Source: Amycolatopsis coloradensis
GTDB lineage: Bacteria > Actinomycetota > Actinomycetes > Mycobacteriales > Pseudonocardiaceae
DNA length: 64,000 nt
Assembly (NCBI RefSeq): GCF_037997115.1
Contig: NZ_CP150484.1
Coordinates: forward strand, 5,310,400-5,374,399
Direction of reading: 5' to 3'
Shown here: one piece after another, positions 17,599-27,780 of the stretch
Position numbering within the stretch: position 1 is the stretch's first letter
Layout: every line of letters begins with the position of its first letter
Made by a program: the position numbers and the translations under genes
Notes under the pieces: model-generated
Seen by the model: the letters and a program-made list of their open reading frames with translations, nothing else
Database searches by the model: none
Told to the model about the DNA's origin: nothing

Positions 17599-18429
17599 TT
17601 ACCAGCGCGCGGGGTGCGCGAGCGACTCCGGCAGCTTCGTCGTCGCGTCACCCTTCGCCGCGTCCAGCTGGGACTGGATGAGGAAGAGCGCGTCACGGAA
17701 GTCCGCGCCGCGGATATCGGCGTCACGCAGATCCGCTCCGGTGACGTCGGCCTGCCGGAGATCGGCTCCCCTCAGGTCCGCGCCGATCAGGTACGCCCCG
17801 CGCAGCAGCGCGCCGCGCAGGTTCGCCCCCTTCAGCTTCGCGCCGATGAGGTCGGCGCCGCGCCGGTCCTTCTTCTTGCCGGGCACGACGGCGCGGGCGA
17901 GTTCGCTCGCGCGCACCAGCAGCCCGTTCACCGCCGCCCGATGCGTGGGGACGTCGAGCTTCCTCAACACGCCGGGCGTGTCCAGTGTCATCCGCTCGGT
18001 CCGGTCGATCATCTCGGCCAGGTCGTCGCGGATGGGCGCGGACGTCGGCAGCGCCGCCGCCTCGGTGAGGTAGTAGAGCAGTTCCTGCAGATCCCGCATG
18101 ACCGGGAAGACCGCGAACATCGACTTGGCCGTCTTCGGCGCCTTCCGCCAGTCCTCGCCGTCGAAGGTGACCTGGGAGACCTTCTGGCCCGCGCCGAAGC
18201 AGTCATAGACCGTGCAGCCGGTGAAACCCTTCTTGCGGAGCTTGTCGTGGATGCCGCACCGGGAATCCTCGCGCAGGTTCGGGCACGCCTGACCGGCCGG
18301 TTTGGTGATCGCGAAATCGGCCGACGCCGCGAAGGCCGGGACGACACAGCACAGGCCGAAGCAGTTCTCGCAGTCGGCCCGCAGGCTGGAAAGGGCTGGC
18401 ACGGTGGTTCGGACTCCAGATTTCGGCAC
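17599..18429 (-). CDS. Pentapeptide-repeat protein with N-terminal Cys-rich domain
   Basis: About 276 residues from GTG 18429. The N-terminus has paired cysteines (RADCENCFGLCC, then CPNL, RCGIH, GCTVYDC), a likely zinc- or iron-binding region. The C-terminus is a run of A(D/N)LRGA-type pentapeptide repeats (about residues 190-250) forming a right-handed beta-helix. Pentapeptide repeat proteins include gyrase-protecting mimics, but no specific function can be assigned here. The start is uncertain. Confidence 0.82.
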   Translation of the reverse strand: MPKSGVRTTVPALSSLRADCENCFGLCCVVPAFAASADFAITKPAGQACPNLREDSRCGIHDKLRKKGFTGCTVYDCFGAGQKVSQVTFDGEDWRKAPKTAKSMFAVFPVMRDLQELLYYLTEAAALPTSAPIRDDLAEMIDRTERMTLDTPGVLRKLDVPTHRAAVNGLLVRASELARAVVPGKKKDRRGADLIGAKLKGANLRGALLRGAYLIGADLRGADLRQADVTGADLRDADIRGADFRDALFLIQSQLDAAKGDATTKLPESLAHPARW

Positions 18430-18662
18430 GGTGTTCCAGCCACAGGGTACGGAGCGCACTTTCCGTGCAGGGCACCCGCCGCCAATGGCCGCCAGACGAA
18501 GGTCGGGTGCTGCCCCGTTCAGTCGATATCGGACATCTCGGCCGCTCAATAGCCTCGATCTTCGTGGGATTCGGCAGGTGCCGCCCCATGCGGTCGTGCC
18601 GGACCGCTTTCCGCCGCTGTGGTCCTGACCGGCCGGTCCCCTGCGAACGACAGGACGAACAC

Positions 18663-19844
<1,182 letters not shown>

Positions 19845-19902
19845 ACACCTCGTGAGTGTAAGACGGTTCTGGCGGACCGGCGCTAGGCCGGGGCTTGTCC
19901 CG

Positions 19903-19951
19903 TGTCCATGAAGGATTGGGGACGACGAGTGTCCCCAATCCTTCATGGACA
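19903..19951. terminator. Perfect 21-bp-stem bidirectional terminator
   Basis: Positions 19903-19923 and 19931-19951 are perfect reverse complements around a 7-nt loop. The repeat sits between the convergent protease and SGNH hydrolase genes. Confidence 0.75.
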
Positions 19952-19990
19952 ACCCCGTGCACCCCCTTGGCCTTACCGCTCACTAGCCCG

Positions 19991-20863
19991 CTACAGCACC
20001 TTCCGGATACTCGGCACCACGGCGGCGAGACCGGCGGCGTTCGGGTGCAGCGGAGCGAAGCTGTTGTTCACCACCGACGGGATGAGCCCCTCGATCCACT
20101 TGACGCCGATCGGCTGACAGGCGTCGTGCCCGATGCTCGGCGTCCGGATGTCGACGTACTTTGCGCCGTGCGCGGCGGACTGCTCGGCCATCCGCGCGTT
20201 GAGCCGGTCGATGTTGGCCTGGATGTAGTCGGCGTCCTGCGGCAGGACCGGGACGAGCGGCCAGCATCCGCCCGGCTTGATCCCGGTCGGGTAGCCCACC
20301 ATGACGACCTCGGCGCGCGGGGCGCGCTGGCGGATCTGCTCGATGACCGTGCCGTAGGTCGCGGCGAAGGCGTCGATCTTGGTGGCGTACTTGTCCACCC
20401 CGCCCGTGGTGTTGGCCGCCTTGCAGGAGGCACCCACCGGCAGCAGGTTCACGCACGACGTCGCAAGCCCGACCAGGCCGACGTCGTTGCCGCCGATCCC
20501 GACGGTCACCAGTGTCGTGTCGGCCGAGAGCGCGTCGTACTGCGGCGGGTTGGTTCCGGAGACGATGCCCTTCTGCGGGTTGCCGAAATGGGACGTCGTC
20601 GCCGCGCCGCAGGTGACGTCGCGCAGTTCGTCGACGTCGAGCTGCTTCGCCAGCAGGCCGGCGTAGTTGATCGCCGACCGGGCGCAGGTGAGCAGATCGG
20701 ACTGCGGCAGGACCACCGAGCCTGCCGAGAACGAGTCACCCATCGCGACGTACACCTGGCGTTCCGCCGTGGCGAGGGCCGGTGTCCCGATTCCGGCGAG
20801 GGTCAGTGCGGTGCCCGCCACCGCGGCGATCCGGGCGAGTCTTCCCCAGCGCGTACGTGTCAC
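19991..20863 (-). CDS. Secreted SGNH/GDSL-type lipase or esterase
   Basis: A protein of 290 residues. GTG 20863 is chosen because AGGAGG lies 5 nt upstream; ATG 20878 is a rival. A signal peptide ends near GTPALA. Block I is AMGDSFSAGS (nucleophile Ser), the oxyanion Gly and Asn are in GIGGNDVG, and the C-terminal His is in LHPNAAG. Several Cys pairs suggest disulfides. It hydrolyses lipid or ester substrates outside the cell, resembling Streptomyces SGNH lipases. Confidence 0.9.
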   Translation of the reverse strand: MTRTRWGRLARIAAVAGTALTLAGIGTPALATAERQVYVAMGDSFSAGSVVLPQSDLLTCARSAINYAGLLAKQLDVDELRDVTCGAATTSHFGNPQKGIVSGTNPPQYDALSADTTLVTVGIGGNDVGLVGLATSCVNLLPVGASCKAANTTGGVDKYATKIDAFAATYGTVIEQIRQRAPRAEVVMVGYPTGIKPGGCWPLVPVLPQDADYIQANIDRLNARMAEQSAAHGAKYVDIRTPSIGHDACQPIGVKWIEGLIPSVVNNSFAPLHPNAAGLAAVVPSIRKVL

Positions 20864-20957
20864 TGCCGCCTCCTGCATGCGTCGTCGAATGCCGCGATCA
20901 GCGTCCGCCGACCCGCGGAGAACCACTAGAACGGAGGCGCGCGTTCTTGATCGGGGT

Positions 20958-22151
20958 TTTGTAGGTTCCCTCTATGACGAAGGCGCCGGCACGGCCCTGG
21001 CGCAGGCTGGACGCTTCAGTGCTGACACGGCTGGAGCCGGACACCGCCGCGATCGCGTCCGCCGCGATGGACCAGGTCCGCGCCGGGCTCCGGACCCCGC
21101 TGGACGACCGGACGGCGGCGAACCTCCAGGTCACCCTCGACGTCGCCTTGCACGCCTTCTTCAGCGAGATCGGGCATCCCGACATCACGACCGACCGGGA
21201 GGTCTACCGGGCGCAGGGCCGGGCCCAGCACACCGCCGGCCGCAGCCTCGAGGAGATGCTCGGCTTTTACCAATCGGCGGCGCTGGGCGTCTGGCGGCAG
21301 CTCACCTCGGCGGCGCCCGCGGTGGATCTGCCGACCCAGGCGATCGTCGAACTCGGTGAAGCACTGTTCGCCTTCATCGCGGAACTCTCGGCCGCGGCCG
21401 CCGACGGGTACGCCGAAGCGCGATCACAGGCGGCGCGAGCCGGGCAAGCACGGCGCGACCGGCTCCTCGGCCTCCTGCTCGCCGAACCGGCCGCCACCCG
21501 CGACCAGCTCGACGACGTCGCGAACCAAGCCGCATGGGTGCTGCCCGGTCGGCTCGTCATCGCCGTCACCAGCGCCGATATGGCACCGCAGCTGCTGGAC
21601 CGGATGCCGGGACGGGTGCTGGTCGGCCGTCACCATGATCTGACCGCGATCGTCATGCCCGCCGACCGGCTCGAGTGGTACCTCGGCCGGTTGCGGGACC
21701 TGCTCGGCGACGACCAGGCCGGCGTCGGCCCGGTCGTACCGCTTCGCTCGGCCGCGCTCAGCGCCCGCCGGGCGAGCGCGCTGTGGCGGCTGACGCGCAC
21801 CGGCGCGCTCGGCGACAGCCCGCTGGTCCACACCGTCGACCACCGCATCGATCTGCTGCTGACCGCCGATCCCGAACTCGCCGCCGAGTTCGCGAAGGAC
21901 GTCCTCGCGCCGCTGGCCGGTCTGCCCGAACCGGCGAGGCAACGGCTCACCACGACCCTCGCGGCGTGGCTCGCCCGGCCGGACCAGCCACAGGCGATCG
22001 GCGTCGAACTGCACGTCCACGTCCAGACCGTCCGGTACCGGATCCGGCAGTTGCGGACGCTCTTCGGCGGCACGATCGACGATCCGGCCGGGCGCTTCGC
22101 GCTGGCGATCGCGCTGAGAATCGATCCGCTGGTATCGAGGGAACCTACAAA
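20958..22151. repeat. 15-bp inverted repeats flanking the PucR gene
   Basis: The sequence tttgtaggttccctc at 20958-20972 is repeated exactly in reverse complement at 22137-22151. The left copy sits in the leader, 1 nt before the ATG of the PucR gene. The right copy lies in its last 25 codons. The sequences between carry the regulator gene only. Confidence 0.6.
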
Positions 22152-22206
22152 CCGCTCAGAGCGGGGCGTCCATCCGCTGCGTCCCGACGACGGACAGCAG
22201 GCGTAA
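20974..22206 (+). CDS. PucR-family HTH regulator
   Basis: A protein of 410 residues. A helical N-terminal sensor (RsbRD/PucR-like, GRSLEEMLGFYQSAALGVWRQL) and a GGDEF-like central segment lead to the C-terminal PucR HTH (LHVHVQTVRYRIRQLRTLFGGTIDDPAGRFAL). The last 25 or so residues, after the HTH, are a tail within the right flanking repeat and overlap the convergent XRE gene by 51 nt. No partner gene is evident. Confidence 0.85.
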   Translation: MTKAPARPWRRLDASVLTRLEPDTAAIASAAMDQVRAGLRTPLDDRTAANLQVTLDVALHAFFSEIGHPDITTDREVYRAQGRAQHTAGRSLEEMLGFYQSAALGVWRQLTSAAPAVDLPTQAIVELGEALFAFIAELSAAAADGYAEARSQAARAGQARRDRLLGLLLAEPAATRDQLDDVANQAAWVLPGRLVIAVTSADMAPQLLDRMPGRVLVGRHHDLTAIVMPADRLEWYLGRLRDLLGDDQAGVGPVVPLRSAALSARRASALWRLTRTGALGDSPLVHTVDHRIDLLLTADPELAAEFAKDVLAPLAGLPEPARQRLTTTLAAWLARPDQPQAIGVELHVHVQTVRYRIRQLRTLFGGTIDDPAGRFALAIALRIDPLVSREPTNRSERGVHPLRPDDGQQA

Positions 22207-23010
22207 GGCGTTCTCCGACGGCGTTCCGGGGTCGGCGGTGTAGATCACGACCTGCTGATCGCGGTCGGAAATGTCGAGGACGTCGCAGTTCACGCTGACC
22301 GGGCCGACCACCGGATGCCGGAAGATCTTGCACAGGGTGGGCGCGGCGCACACGTCGTGCGCTGCCCACAGCCGGGCGAATTCCTCGCTGCCGTCGAGGA
22401 GTTCCCGGATCAGCCCGGTGACCTCGGGGTCGTCGGGATAACGACCCGCGGTGGCCCGGAGGTTGCGGACCGCGCTCGCGGAGAACTCGTCCACATCGGA
22501 CACACCGTAGAGCCGCCGCCCGTCCGGCCGCGGCGCGAGGAACGCGCGGCGCACGAGGTTACGGTCCCGCCGCGGCAGTGCGGAGAAGTCCTCCATCAAC
22601 GCGGCGGCGAGGTCGTTCCAGGCGAGCACCTCGTAGGTCGCCGACAGTACGATCGCCGCCGCCTGCGGAAGACGGTGCAACAGCGCGAGAAGGCTCGGCC
22701 GGACCTCCCGGGACGGGCCGGGCGGTGGTCCCGGCGGCGCGCCGGCGAGGTGATGCAGGTGATCGCGTTCCACGTCCGACAACCGAAGGGCCCTACTCAG
22801 CCCGGCCAGCACCTCACGAGAGGGCCGTGGACCACGGGCCTGCTCCAGCCGGGTGTAGTACTCGGTCGAGATGAACGCCAGCTGCGCCACTTCCTCACGC
22901 CGCAGCCCGGGAGTACGGCGGCGGCGCCCGGCGGGGAGGCCGACGTCCGAGGGAGTGATCCGCTCGCGCCTGGTGCGCAGGAAGTCCGCGAGTTGTCGTC
23001 TGTCCACCAC
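22156..23010 (-). CDS. XRE-family regulator with MmyB-like ligand domain
   Basis: A protein of 284 residues. The N-terminal HTH has the MmyB-type signature (RTPGLRREEVAQLAFISTEYYTRLEQARG). The C-terminal part is the MmyB-like PAS domain (YEVLAWNDLAAALMEDF; FARLWAAHDV), which binds fatty-acid-like ligands in homologues. It is divergent from an SDR gene across an operator-like repeat, a common layout in which the regulator represses the oxidoreductase. Confidence 0.9.
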   Translation of the reverse strand: MVDRRQLADFLRTRRERITPSDVGLPAGRRRRTPGLRREEVAQLAFISTEYYTRLEQARGPRPSREVLAGLSRALRLSDVERDHLHHLAGAPPGPPPGPSREVRPSLLALLHRLPQAAAIVLSATYEVLAWNDLAAALMEDFSALPRRDRNLVRRAFLAPRPDGRRLYGVSDVDEFSASAVRNLRATAGRYPDDPEVTGLIRELLDGSEEFARLWAAHDVCAAPTLCKIFRHPVVGPVSVNCDVLDISDRDQQVVIYTADPGTPSENALRLLSVVGTQRMDAPL

Positions 23011-23025
23011 TCCAGTGTGGACGAT

Positions 23026-23050
23026 GGCGGTACGTCAGCCAGGTACCGCC
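23026..23050. promoter_or_regulatory. Inverted repeat between XRE and SDR genes
   Basis: Arms ggcggtac (23026-23033) and gtaccgcc (23043-23050) with a 9-nt spacer lie between the divergent starts. This is a plausible operator for the XRE regulator. Confidence 0.5.
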
Positions 23051-23092
23051 GGTGCCTGGATACGCGCCGACGGCGGAGGAACTCTCGGTGCC

Positions 23093-23872
23093 ATGACCAA
23101 CACAACGACTGTTCCAGGCCTGCTCGACGGCAAGGTCGCCTTCATCACCGGCGCCGGCCGCGGTATCGGCGCCGCCGCCGCGCGGCTGTTCGCCAGGGAA
23201 GGCGCCCGCGTCGTGCTCGCCGCCCGCACCGAGTCTCAGCTGAAAGCCGTGGCCGAGGAGATCCGCGCGGAGGGCGGCGTCGCGGACCACGTGGTGTGCG
23301 ACCTCGGCGACGCGTCGAGCATCCGCGCGGCCGTCGGCCGTGCCGTGGAACTGCACGGCAGGCTCGACGTCGCGTTCAACAACGGCGCGACGAACGTGCC
23401 GCCCGGCCCGATGGACCAGGTGACCGATGCCGATTTCGACCACATCTACGCGGTGAACCTCAAGGGCCCGTGGCTGGCGATGGTCGCCGAGATCGAGGCG
23501 ATCCGGGCCACCGCGAAAACGGGGGCCATCGTCAACAACACCAGCGTCGGCAGCCTGATGGCCAACCCGGAGCTCCCCGCGTACGGGGCCATGAAACGTG
23601 GCGTCAACAGCCTCACCGCCTCGGCGGCCACCACCTACGGCCCGGAGGGGATCCGCGTCAACGCCGTCGCCCCCGGCACGACGTTGACCGAGATGTTCGA
23701 CGAGTGGGTCAAGAGCTCGCCGGACATCCTCGACCGGCTCAACGCGCGCACGCCGCTGGGCCGGGTGGCCGAACCCGAGGAGATCGCCGAGGCCGCCGCG
23801 TGGCTGCTGAGCGACCGCGCCTCCTATGTGACCGGGACGGTCCTGCGGGTGGACGGCGGCATGCTGTCCTGA
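23093..23872 (+). CDS. Classical short-chain dehydrogenase/reductase
   Basis: A protein of 259 residues. NAD(P)-binding motif TGAGRGIG, NNGAT (the NNAG equivalent), Tyr and Lys of the catalytic YGAMK, and C-terminal VNAVAPGTT are all present. ATG 23093 is preceded by a GGAGGA run 14 nt away. It oxidises or reduces an unknown alcohol or ketone. Probably controlled by the divergent XRE regulator. Confidence 0.92.
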   Translation: MTNTTTVPGLLDGKVAFITGAGRGIGAAAARLFAREGARVVLAARTESQLKAVAEEIRAEGGVADHVVCDLGDASSIRAAVGRAVELHGRLDVAFNNGATNVPPGPMDQVTDADFDHIYAVNLKGPWLAMVAEIEAIRATAKTGAIVNNTSVGSLMANPELPAYGAMKRGVNSLTASAATTYGPEGIRVNAVAPGTTLTEMFDEWVKSSPDILDRLNARTPLGRVAEPEEIAEAAAWLLSDRASYVTGTVLRVDGGMLS

Positions 23873-23968
23873 CCCTGGGGCGGGGTGGGTGATGCGGGGG
23901 AACCGGTGCCGTCCTTCCGGCGTCTGAACGCGACCCACCCTGCCCACGGGTTGCCCGAGGAGAAGCCG

Positions 23969-25618
23969 ATGCCGTTCCTGGATCCCGAACCGCTCTACGC
24001 CAAGCTCACGTCGGGGGACGCGGCGGGCATCGCCGAGGTCGGCGCCACCATCGCCGACGCCAAGACGTCGTTGCAGACCGTGGCGGACGGGATCTCCGAC
24101 GGCGCCCTGCGAGCGGCCAGATCCTGGCGCGGTACAGCGGCGGCGGAGTTCGTCGGCAAGGCGAAACAGTCCTCGGGCACCGTCGCCGAGGTGTATGCCC
24201 AGCTCAACACCGCCGAGGCGGCGGTCAAGGGCGCTGCCTCGGCGTACTCCGCGCTGCGAGCGTCGGCCGACACCGCCATCGGACCATGGCGCAAGCTCGG
24301 CCTGACCGACCTCCTCGAGGCGCCGGAGATCGCGATGAAGACCATCCGGGCACTCACGGTCGCGCAGCAGACCTACGAAAGCAGGCTCAACGCGCTGGCG
24401 GCCACGACCGACGGCGGCGCGAGCGAGGGCTGGGACAGCGAGGGCAACGCCGACATCAGCGGCGTCGATCCAGGGCAGCCGTGGACTTCCCAAGGTCTGG
24501 CCTACGACGGCAAGAACCTGCTCGTCGGCTCGTACCACGACGGCAACGGCGACGGAACGGGCGACAGCCCGATCGGCCCCGGCCTGACTCCCAGCAGGCT
24601 GACCTACGTCGACTACGAGACCGGAGTGGAAGCGGGGAACGTCTACCTCAACGGCAACGGCGAGGTCGGCGCGCCCACGCACACCGGCGGTGTCGCGACG
24701 GACGGCAAGCACGTCTGGGTTTCGTCCAACGGATACGTGTACGTCTATGACAAGACCGAACTCGACGCCGCGCAGGACAGCGGGGTGCCCGTCGACGCCG
24801 TGGACGTGGTCGATACGCCCGCCCACAGCTACGTCACCTACGCGCAAGGCAAACTCTTCGTGGGCGACTACGCCAACAACCGGCTCTATGAAGTCCCGGT
24901 CGGCCCGGACGGTTCGCCCCGCCCGGACGAGGCCGGAGATCCGATCGAGACTCCGAACAACGTCCAGGGCGTCGTGGTACGCGCCGACGAGTTCATCTTC
25001 TCCTCGTCCGATGGTCACAGCGGCAAGTTCTTTCGGCAGGACCGGACGCCGGAGTGGTACGACCTCAACGATCGCGAGGAGATCGAGCTGAAGGGCGGCG
25101 AGCCCGGCAACGAAGACGGCTACGACTCGCACGGTGTGGAGGAAGCCGTCGAGATCGACGGGGAGATCGTGCTGGCCCACGAATCCGGCGCCTACGGCTA
25201 CCAGAAGAACCCGGGTTCGAAGTGGGACGAGCCCGAGCTGACCAGGATCTCCTTGGAGGAGCTGGGGCTCGATCCGGACGGCGCGCTCTCCCCAGGCGAC
25301 GCCGGATACGAAACCGATCCCGATTCACTGGTCGGTGCCGCGGGTGTTCTGGACGGGGCGACGTCGACGTTGAGTACGGCGGCCGGCGCGGTGTCGCGAC
25401 TGCAACTGGTGTCGCACCTGCTCGGCGAGGTTCCCGCTGCTACCACCTTCAGCGACGCACTGACCAAGCACATCAGCGCCGCCGGGGATCGGCTGACGGC
25501 GGGTGTGGACACGGTCGGTGGCATCGCCGACAGCCTGGTCACGGGTGCCGACACGTACCGGCGGATCGAGGACGGGATCCGCGAGGGGCTGGACAAGCTC
25601 GGCGAAGCTCTCCCCTGA
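23969..25618 (+). CDS. WXG-like protein with central beta-propeller-type region
   Basis: A protein of 549 residues. The N-terminal 140 or so residues are a helical WXG100-like hairpin (ARSWRGTAAAEFVGKAKQ, Trp-Arg-Gly turn). The middle (about 160-430) is rich in Gly/Asp strand repeats (GLAYDGKNLLVGSYHD; GGVATDGKHVWVSSNGYVYVYD; VTYAQGKLFVGDYANN), resembling a beta-propeller with YWTD/NHL-like blades. The C-terminal 100 residues are helical again. There is no signal peptide, consistent with type VII export. ATG 23969 has a GAGGAG leader. Function unknown. Confidence 0.65.
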   Translation: MPFLDPEPLYAKLTSGDAAGIAEVGATIADAKTSLQTVADGISDGALRAARSWRGTAAAEFVGKAKQSSGTVAEVYAQLNTAEAAVKGAASAYSALRASADTAIGPWRKLGLTDLLEAPEIAMKTIRALTVAQQTYESRLNALAATTDGGASEGWDSEGNADISGVDPGQPWTSQGLAYDGKNLLVGSYHDGNGDGTGDSPIGPGLTPSRLTYVDYETGVEAGNVYLNGNGEVGAPTHTGGVATDGKHVWVSSNGYVYVYDKTELDAAQDSGVPVDAVDVVDTPAHSYVTYAQGKLFVGDYANNRLYEVPVGPDGSPRPDEAGDPIETPNNVQGVVVRADEFIFSSSDGHSGKFFRQDRTPEWYDLNDREEIELKGGEPGNEDGYDSHGVEEAVEIDGEIVLAHESGAYGYQKNPGSKWDEPELTRISLEELGLDPDGALSPGDAGYETDPDSLVGAAGVLDGATSTLSTAAGAVSRLQLVSHLLGEVPAATTFSDALTKHISAAGDRLTAGVDTVGGIADSLVTGADTYRRIEDGIREGLDKLGEALP

Positions 25619-25630
25619 ACAGGCCGCTCT

Positions 25631-26081
25631 TCAGCCGGCGGGTGTGCCGATCCTGTCGTGTTCGAGCGCGGTCAGGAGTTGCCGCAATGCCTGCGCGGGG
25701 TCGAGGGCCGTCTGGACGAGCGCGCCGATGGCCGCGAACGTCTCGTCCGCTTCGTGGACGAGTTGCGTGCCGGTGTCGGTGAGTTCCAGTAGCGAGGAGC
25801 GGCGGTCGGCGGGATCCGGAAACGCGCCTGACCAAGCCGCGCCCTTCGAGGCGGTCGATTCCCTTGTTGGTCGCTCCGACGCCGATGGCGAAGAAGGCCG
25901 CGAGGTCCCCGACGCGTGCGTCCGGGTGGTCGCGCAGGTAGCGACGGCCGGCGTGCCGCACGTTTTCCAGTCCTTCATCGGCCGACTCGACGAATCCGAC
26001 CAGGCCCCTCGTCCTCACCCAGCACGTGAACGCCTGAAGCAGCGCCGCGCGTCGATGTGACGTCTCACGGCAATGAGACAT
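25631..26081 (-). pseudogene. MarR-family regulator, frameshifted
   Basis: The N-terminal two thirds reads as a MarR winged helix in one frame (RYLRDHPDARVGDLAAFFAI...ATNKGIDRLEGRGLVRR). The continuation (FPDPADRRSSLLELTDTG...) is in another frame, so a single-base indel lies near 25821-25827. If it is a sequencing error, this is an intact repressor of about 150 residues; otherwise it is dead. A palindromic site overlaps its start. Confidence 0.65.
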
Positions 26082-26090
26082 CACGTCTCA
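26057..26090. promoter_or_regulatory. Operator-like palindromes at the MarR gene start
   Basis: Arms TGAGAC (26074-26079) and GTCTCA (26085-26090) form a perfect palindrome with a 5-nt spacer. The sequence gtgacgtctca (26057-26067) is its imperfect partner. The location over the MarR start suggests autoregulation. Confidence 0.45.
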
Positions 26091-26151
26091 CTTAATGTGA
26101 AATCGAATCTGAGTGAATCGCCCCGGGTTCGGTAGAGACTCGTTGTTGGGG

Positions 26152-26262
26152 TCAGGCGACCAGGCTGATCAGGTCGCCGTCCTCGTACAGGGTCTCGAAC
26201 TCGACGGGTGGCCGGTCGCCGCATGCTCCGTGGAGTCGCTGGGTGTTGTAACACTCGATCCA
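26152..26262 (-). pseudogene. Remnant of IS3-family transposase OrfB
   Basis: Only the last 36 or so residues remain: WIECYNTQRLHGACGDRPPVEFE..., the IS3 rve-domain end (W..YN..R.H..PP..FE). Upstream sequence does not continue the transposase. It marks an old insertion near the left edge of the biosynthetic cluster. Confidence 0.75.
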
Positions 26263-26407
26263 CGCGGGGCACCGGAGTGGTCGCCACGATCCGGCAGAAA
26301 CCGAGCAGGACAACGGCGTCCGCTTTCGGCAGTTCATTCGTGTCCGCGAAGGACACAAGGGTCCGCTTGGAGCAACAGGAACGGCAGCCACAGGAGGAAA
26401 CCTACCT

Positions 26408-27532
26408 CTACGACAGGTCAGGATCCCTCGACGCTGGACTCTCCGCGGTGTCGTCACGGAGAAGAATCCCCAACAGGTCGTTTCGCAGCGGCGCCGACGG
26501 TTCCTCTGTCGCGGCGAGGGCGCGTTGGCGGATGCGGGACAGTGTCGCCGTGGTCTGATCGTGCACTGCCTGGAATTGAGTGAGCCGAAGCTGGGCCGCG
26601 GCGAGTTGCTCGCGCGCTGTGGTCAGTTCAGCTTGAACGTCCGCGAGCTGCTCGCGCGAAGCCGTGTCACGCGCTGCCTGCTCGGCGACAGCTTCCCGAT
26701 GACGGACGTCTTGATCTCGCAGTTCTCCCCGGACTACGTCCAACTCCGCGGTCAGCTCGCGCTTCTGCGTGTCCACGAGCCGCTCCCATGTTTTGCGACG
26801 CTCGTCTGACTCGGCCAACGCAGTCTGTGCGGCGTCTCGCTCGGCGGTCCGTGTCGCCAGTTCCTCACTGCGGGCCGAGAGCGCGGCCGCCAGCTCCTCG
26901 GCTCTGGTTCGCAGTGCCGCCGCTTCCTCGCTGACCTCCTTCACACGCCGGGTGATCACAACGGTGGCCGACTCCGCTTTGGCTTGAGTCAGCTGGGCGG
27001 CAACCCGGGCCTCGGCCGCCTCGTCCGCGGTCGCCTTGGCCAGTGACTCGGCGTGCTGAGCCGTCCGAGCCGCTTCCAGCGCCGCCTCGGCTTCGGCTTC
27101 GGCTTCGGCCGCTCGTGCCAGCGCGGCGTCCCGTTGCCGATCGGCCTCCACCGCGGCCTTATGCGCGGCGTCGGCCTGACTAACGGCCGCAGCGATCTCA
27201 TCCCGCAGATGGGCCGTGACCGCGTCCAGCGCGTTGCTCAACGTGCGGAGGGGATCGATCAGCGCGGCAGCCGCCTGATCGAAGTCCTGACCGGCGTCCA
27301 CCAGAGCCGCTGACGGCACGGCGTCGTCCCCCAGCGCCTCCCGCAGGGCCTGCTCCGCCGCGGCCAGCTGCTTGCAGCTCTTCCCGCCGGGCCACGTCCG
27401 GTCCGGGCAGAACTCATAAGGCCTGCCTCCGCGCGGTCCCGGCGGCGGCAGCGGATCCCGGCACTTGCGAAACCCGCATCGTGCCTGCTCAGGCACACCT
27501 TCCTCGGCGACCGCGTCCTCGTTTCCGATCAT
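26408..27532 (-). CDS. Zinc-ribbon plus long coiled-coil protein (paralogue of 9865-10890)
   Basis: A protein of 374 residues. The N-terminal Cys motif CGFRKCRDPLPPP...GGRPYEFC...C is followed by about 250 residues of Ala/Glu/Arg coiled coil (DQAAAALIDPLRTLSNALD; many AEAEAEAALEAAR-type heptads). The head and coil match the protein at 9865-10890. The 5' side is an AT-rich region with palindromes at 27552-27597, so autoregulatory DNA binding is plausible. KfrA-type plasmid proteins have a comparable head-plus-coil layout. Function not established. Confidence 0.65.
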   Translation of the reverse strand: MIGNEDAVAEEGVPEQARCGFRKCRDPLPPPGPRGGRPYEFCPDRTWPGGKSCKQLAAAEQALREALGDDAVPSAALVDAGQDFDQAAAALIDPLRTLSNALDAVTAHLRDEIAAAVSQADAAHKAAVEADRQRDAALARAAEAEAEAEAALEAARTAQHAESLAKATADEAAEARVAAQLTQAKAESATVVITRRVKEVSEEAAALRTRAEELAAALSARSEELATRTAERDAAQTALAESDERRKTWERLVDTQKRELTAELDVVRGELRDQDVRHREAVAEQAARDTASREQLADVQAELTTAREQLAAAQLRLTQFQAVHDQTTATLSRIRQRALAATEEPSAPLRNDLLGILLRDDTAESPASRDPDLS

Positions 27533-27539
27533 GTCCAGA

Positions 27540-27664
27540 GGGTACCTTAAGGGTTATTTAACCTATGACTTCGGTTGCAGTAATTCTAACTACAACCTAA
27601 CTCAGCTACAGAAGATACATTTTGTAGCTAAGTTTGGAGACTGCTCTGCAGAGCTTCGAGTTCT
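27540..27664. promoter_or_regulatory. AT-rich leader with GGTT...AACC palindromes
   Basis: This stretch is clearly richer in A+T than its surroundings. It holds GGTTAttTAACC (27552-27563), a 25-bp imperfect palindrome with arms ggttgcagt (27573-27581) and actacaacc (27589-27597), and a further pair agctaca/tgtagct (27604-27610 and 27623-27629). It lies directly upstream of the coiled-coil gene. Confidence 0.5.
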
Positions 27665-27780
27665 ACCGCGTGGGGCCCTGATCGCCACCCGAAACGGGCT
27701 TGAACGACCGTTCTGAAAACGCGTTTGGCGTTACGGCCGGTAACAGGTTCAGCCCGCCATGCCAGATGGCCATCCCATTT

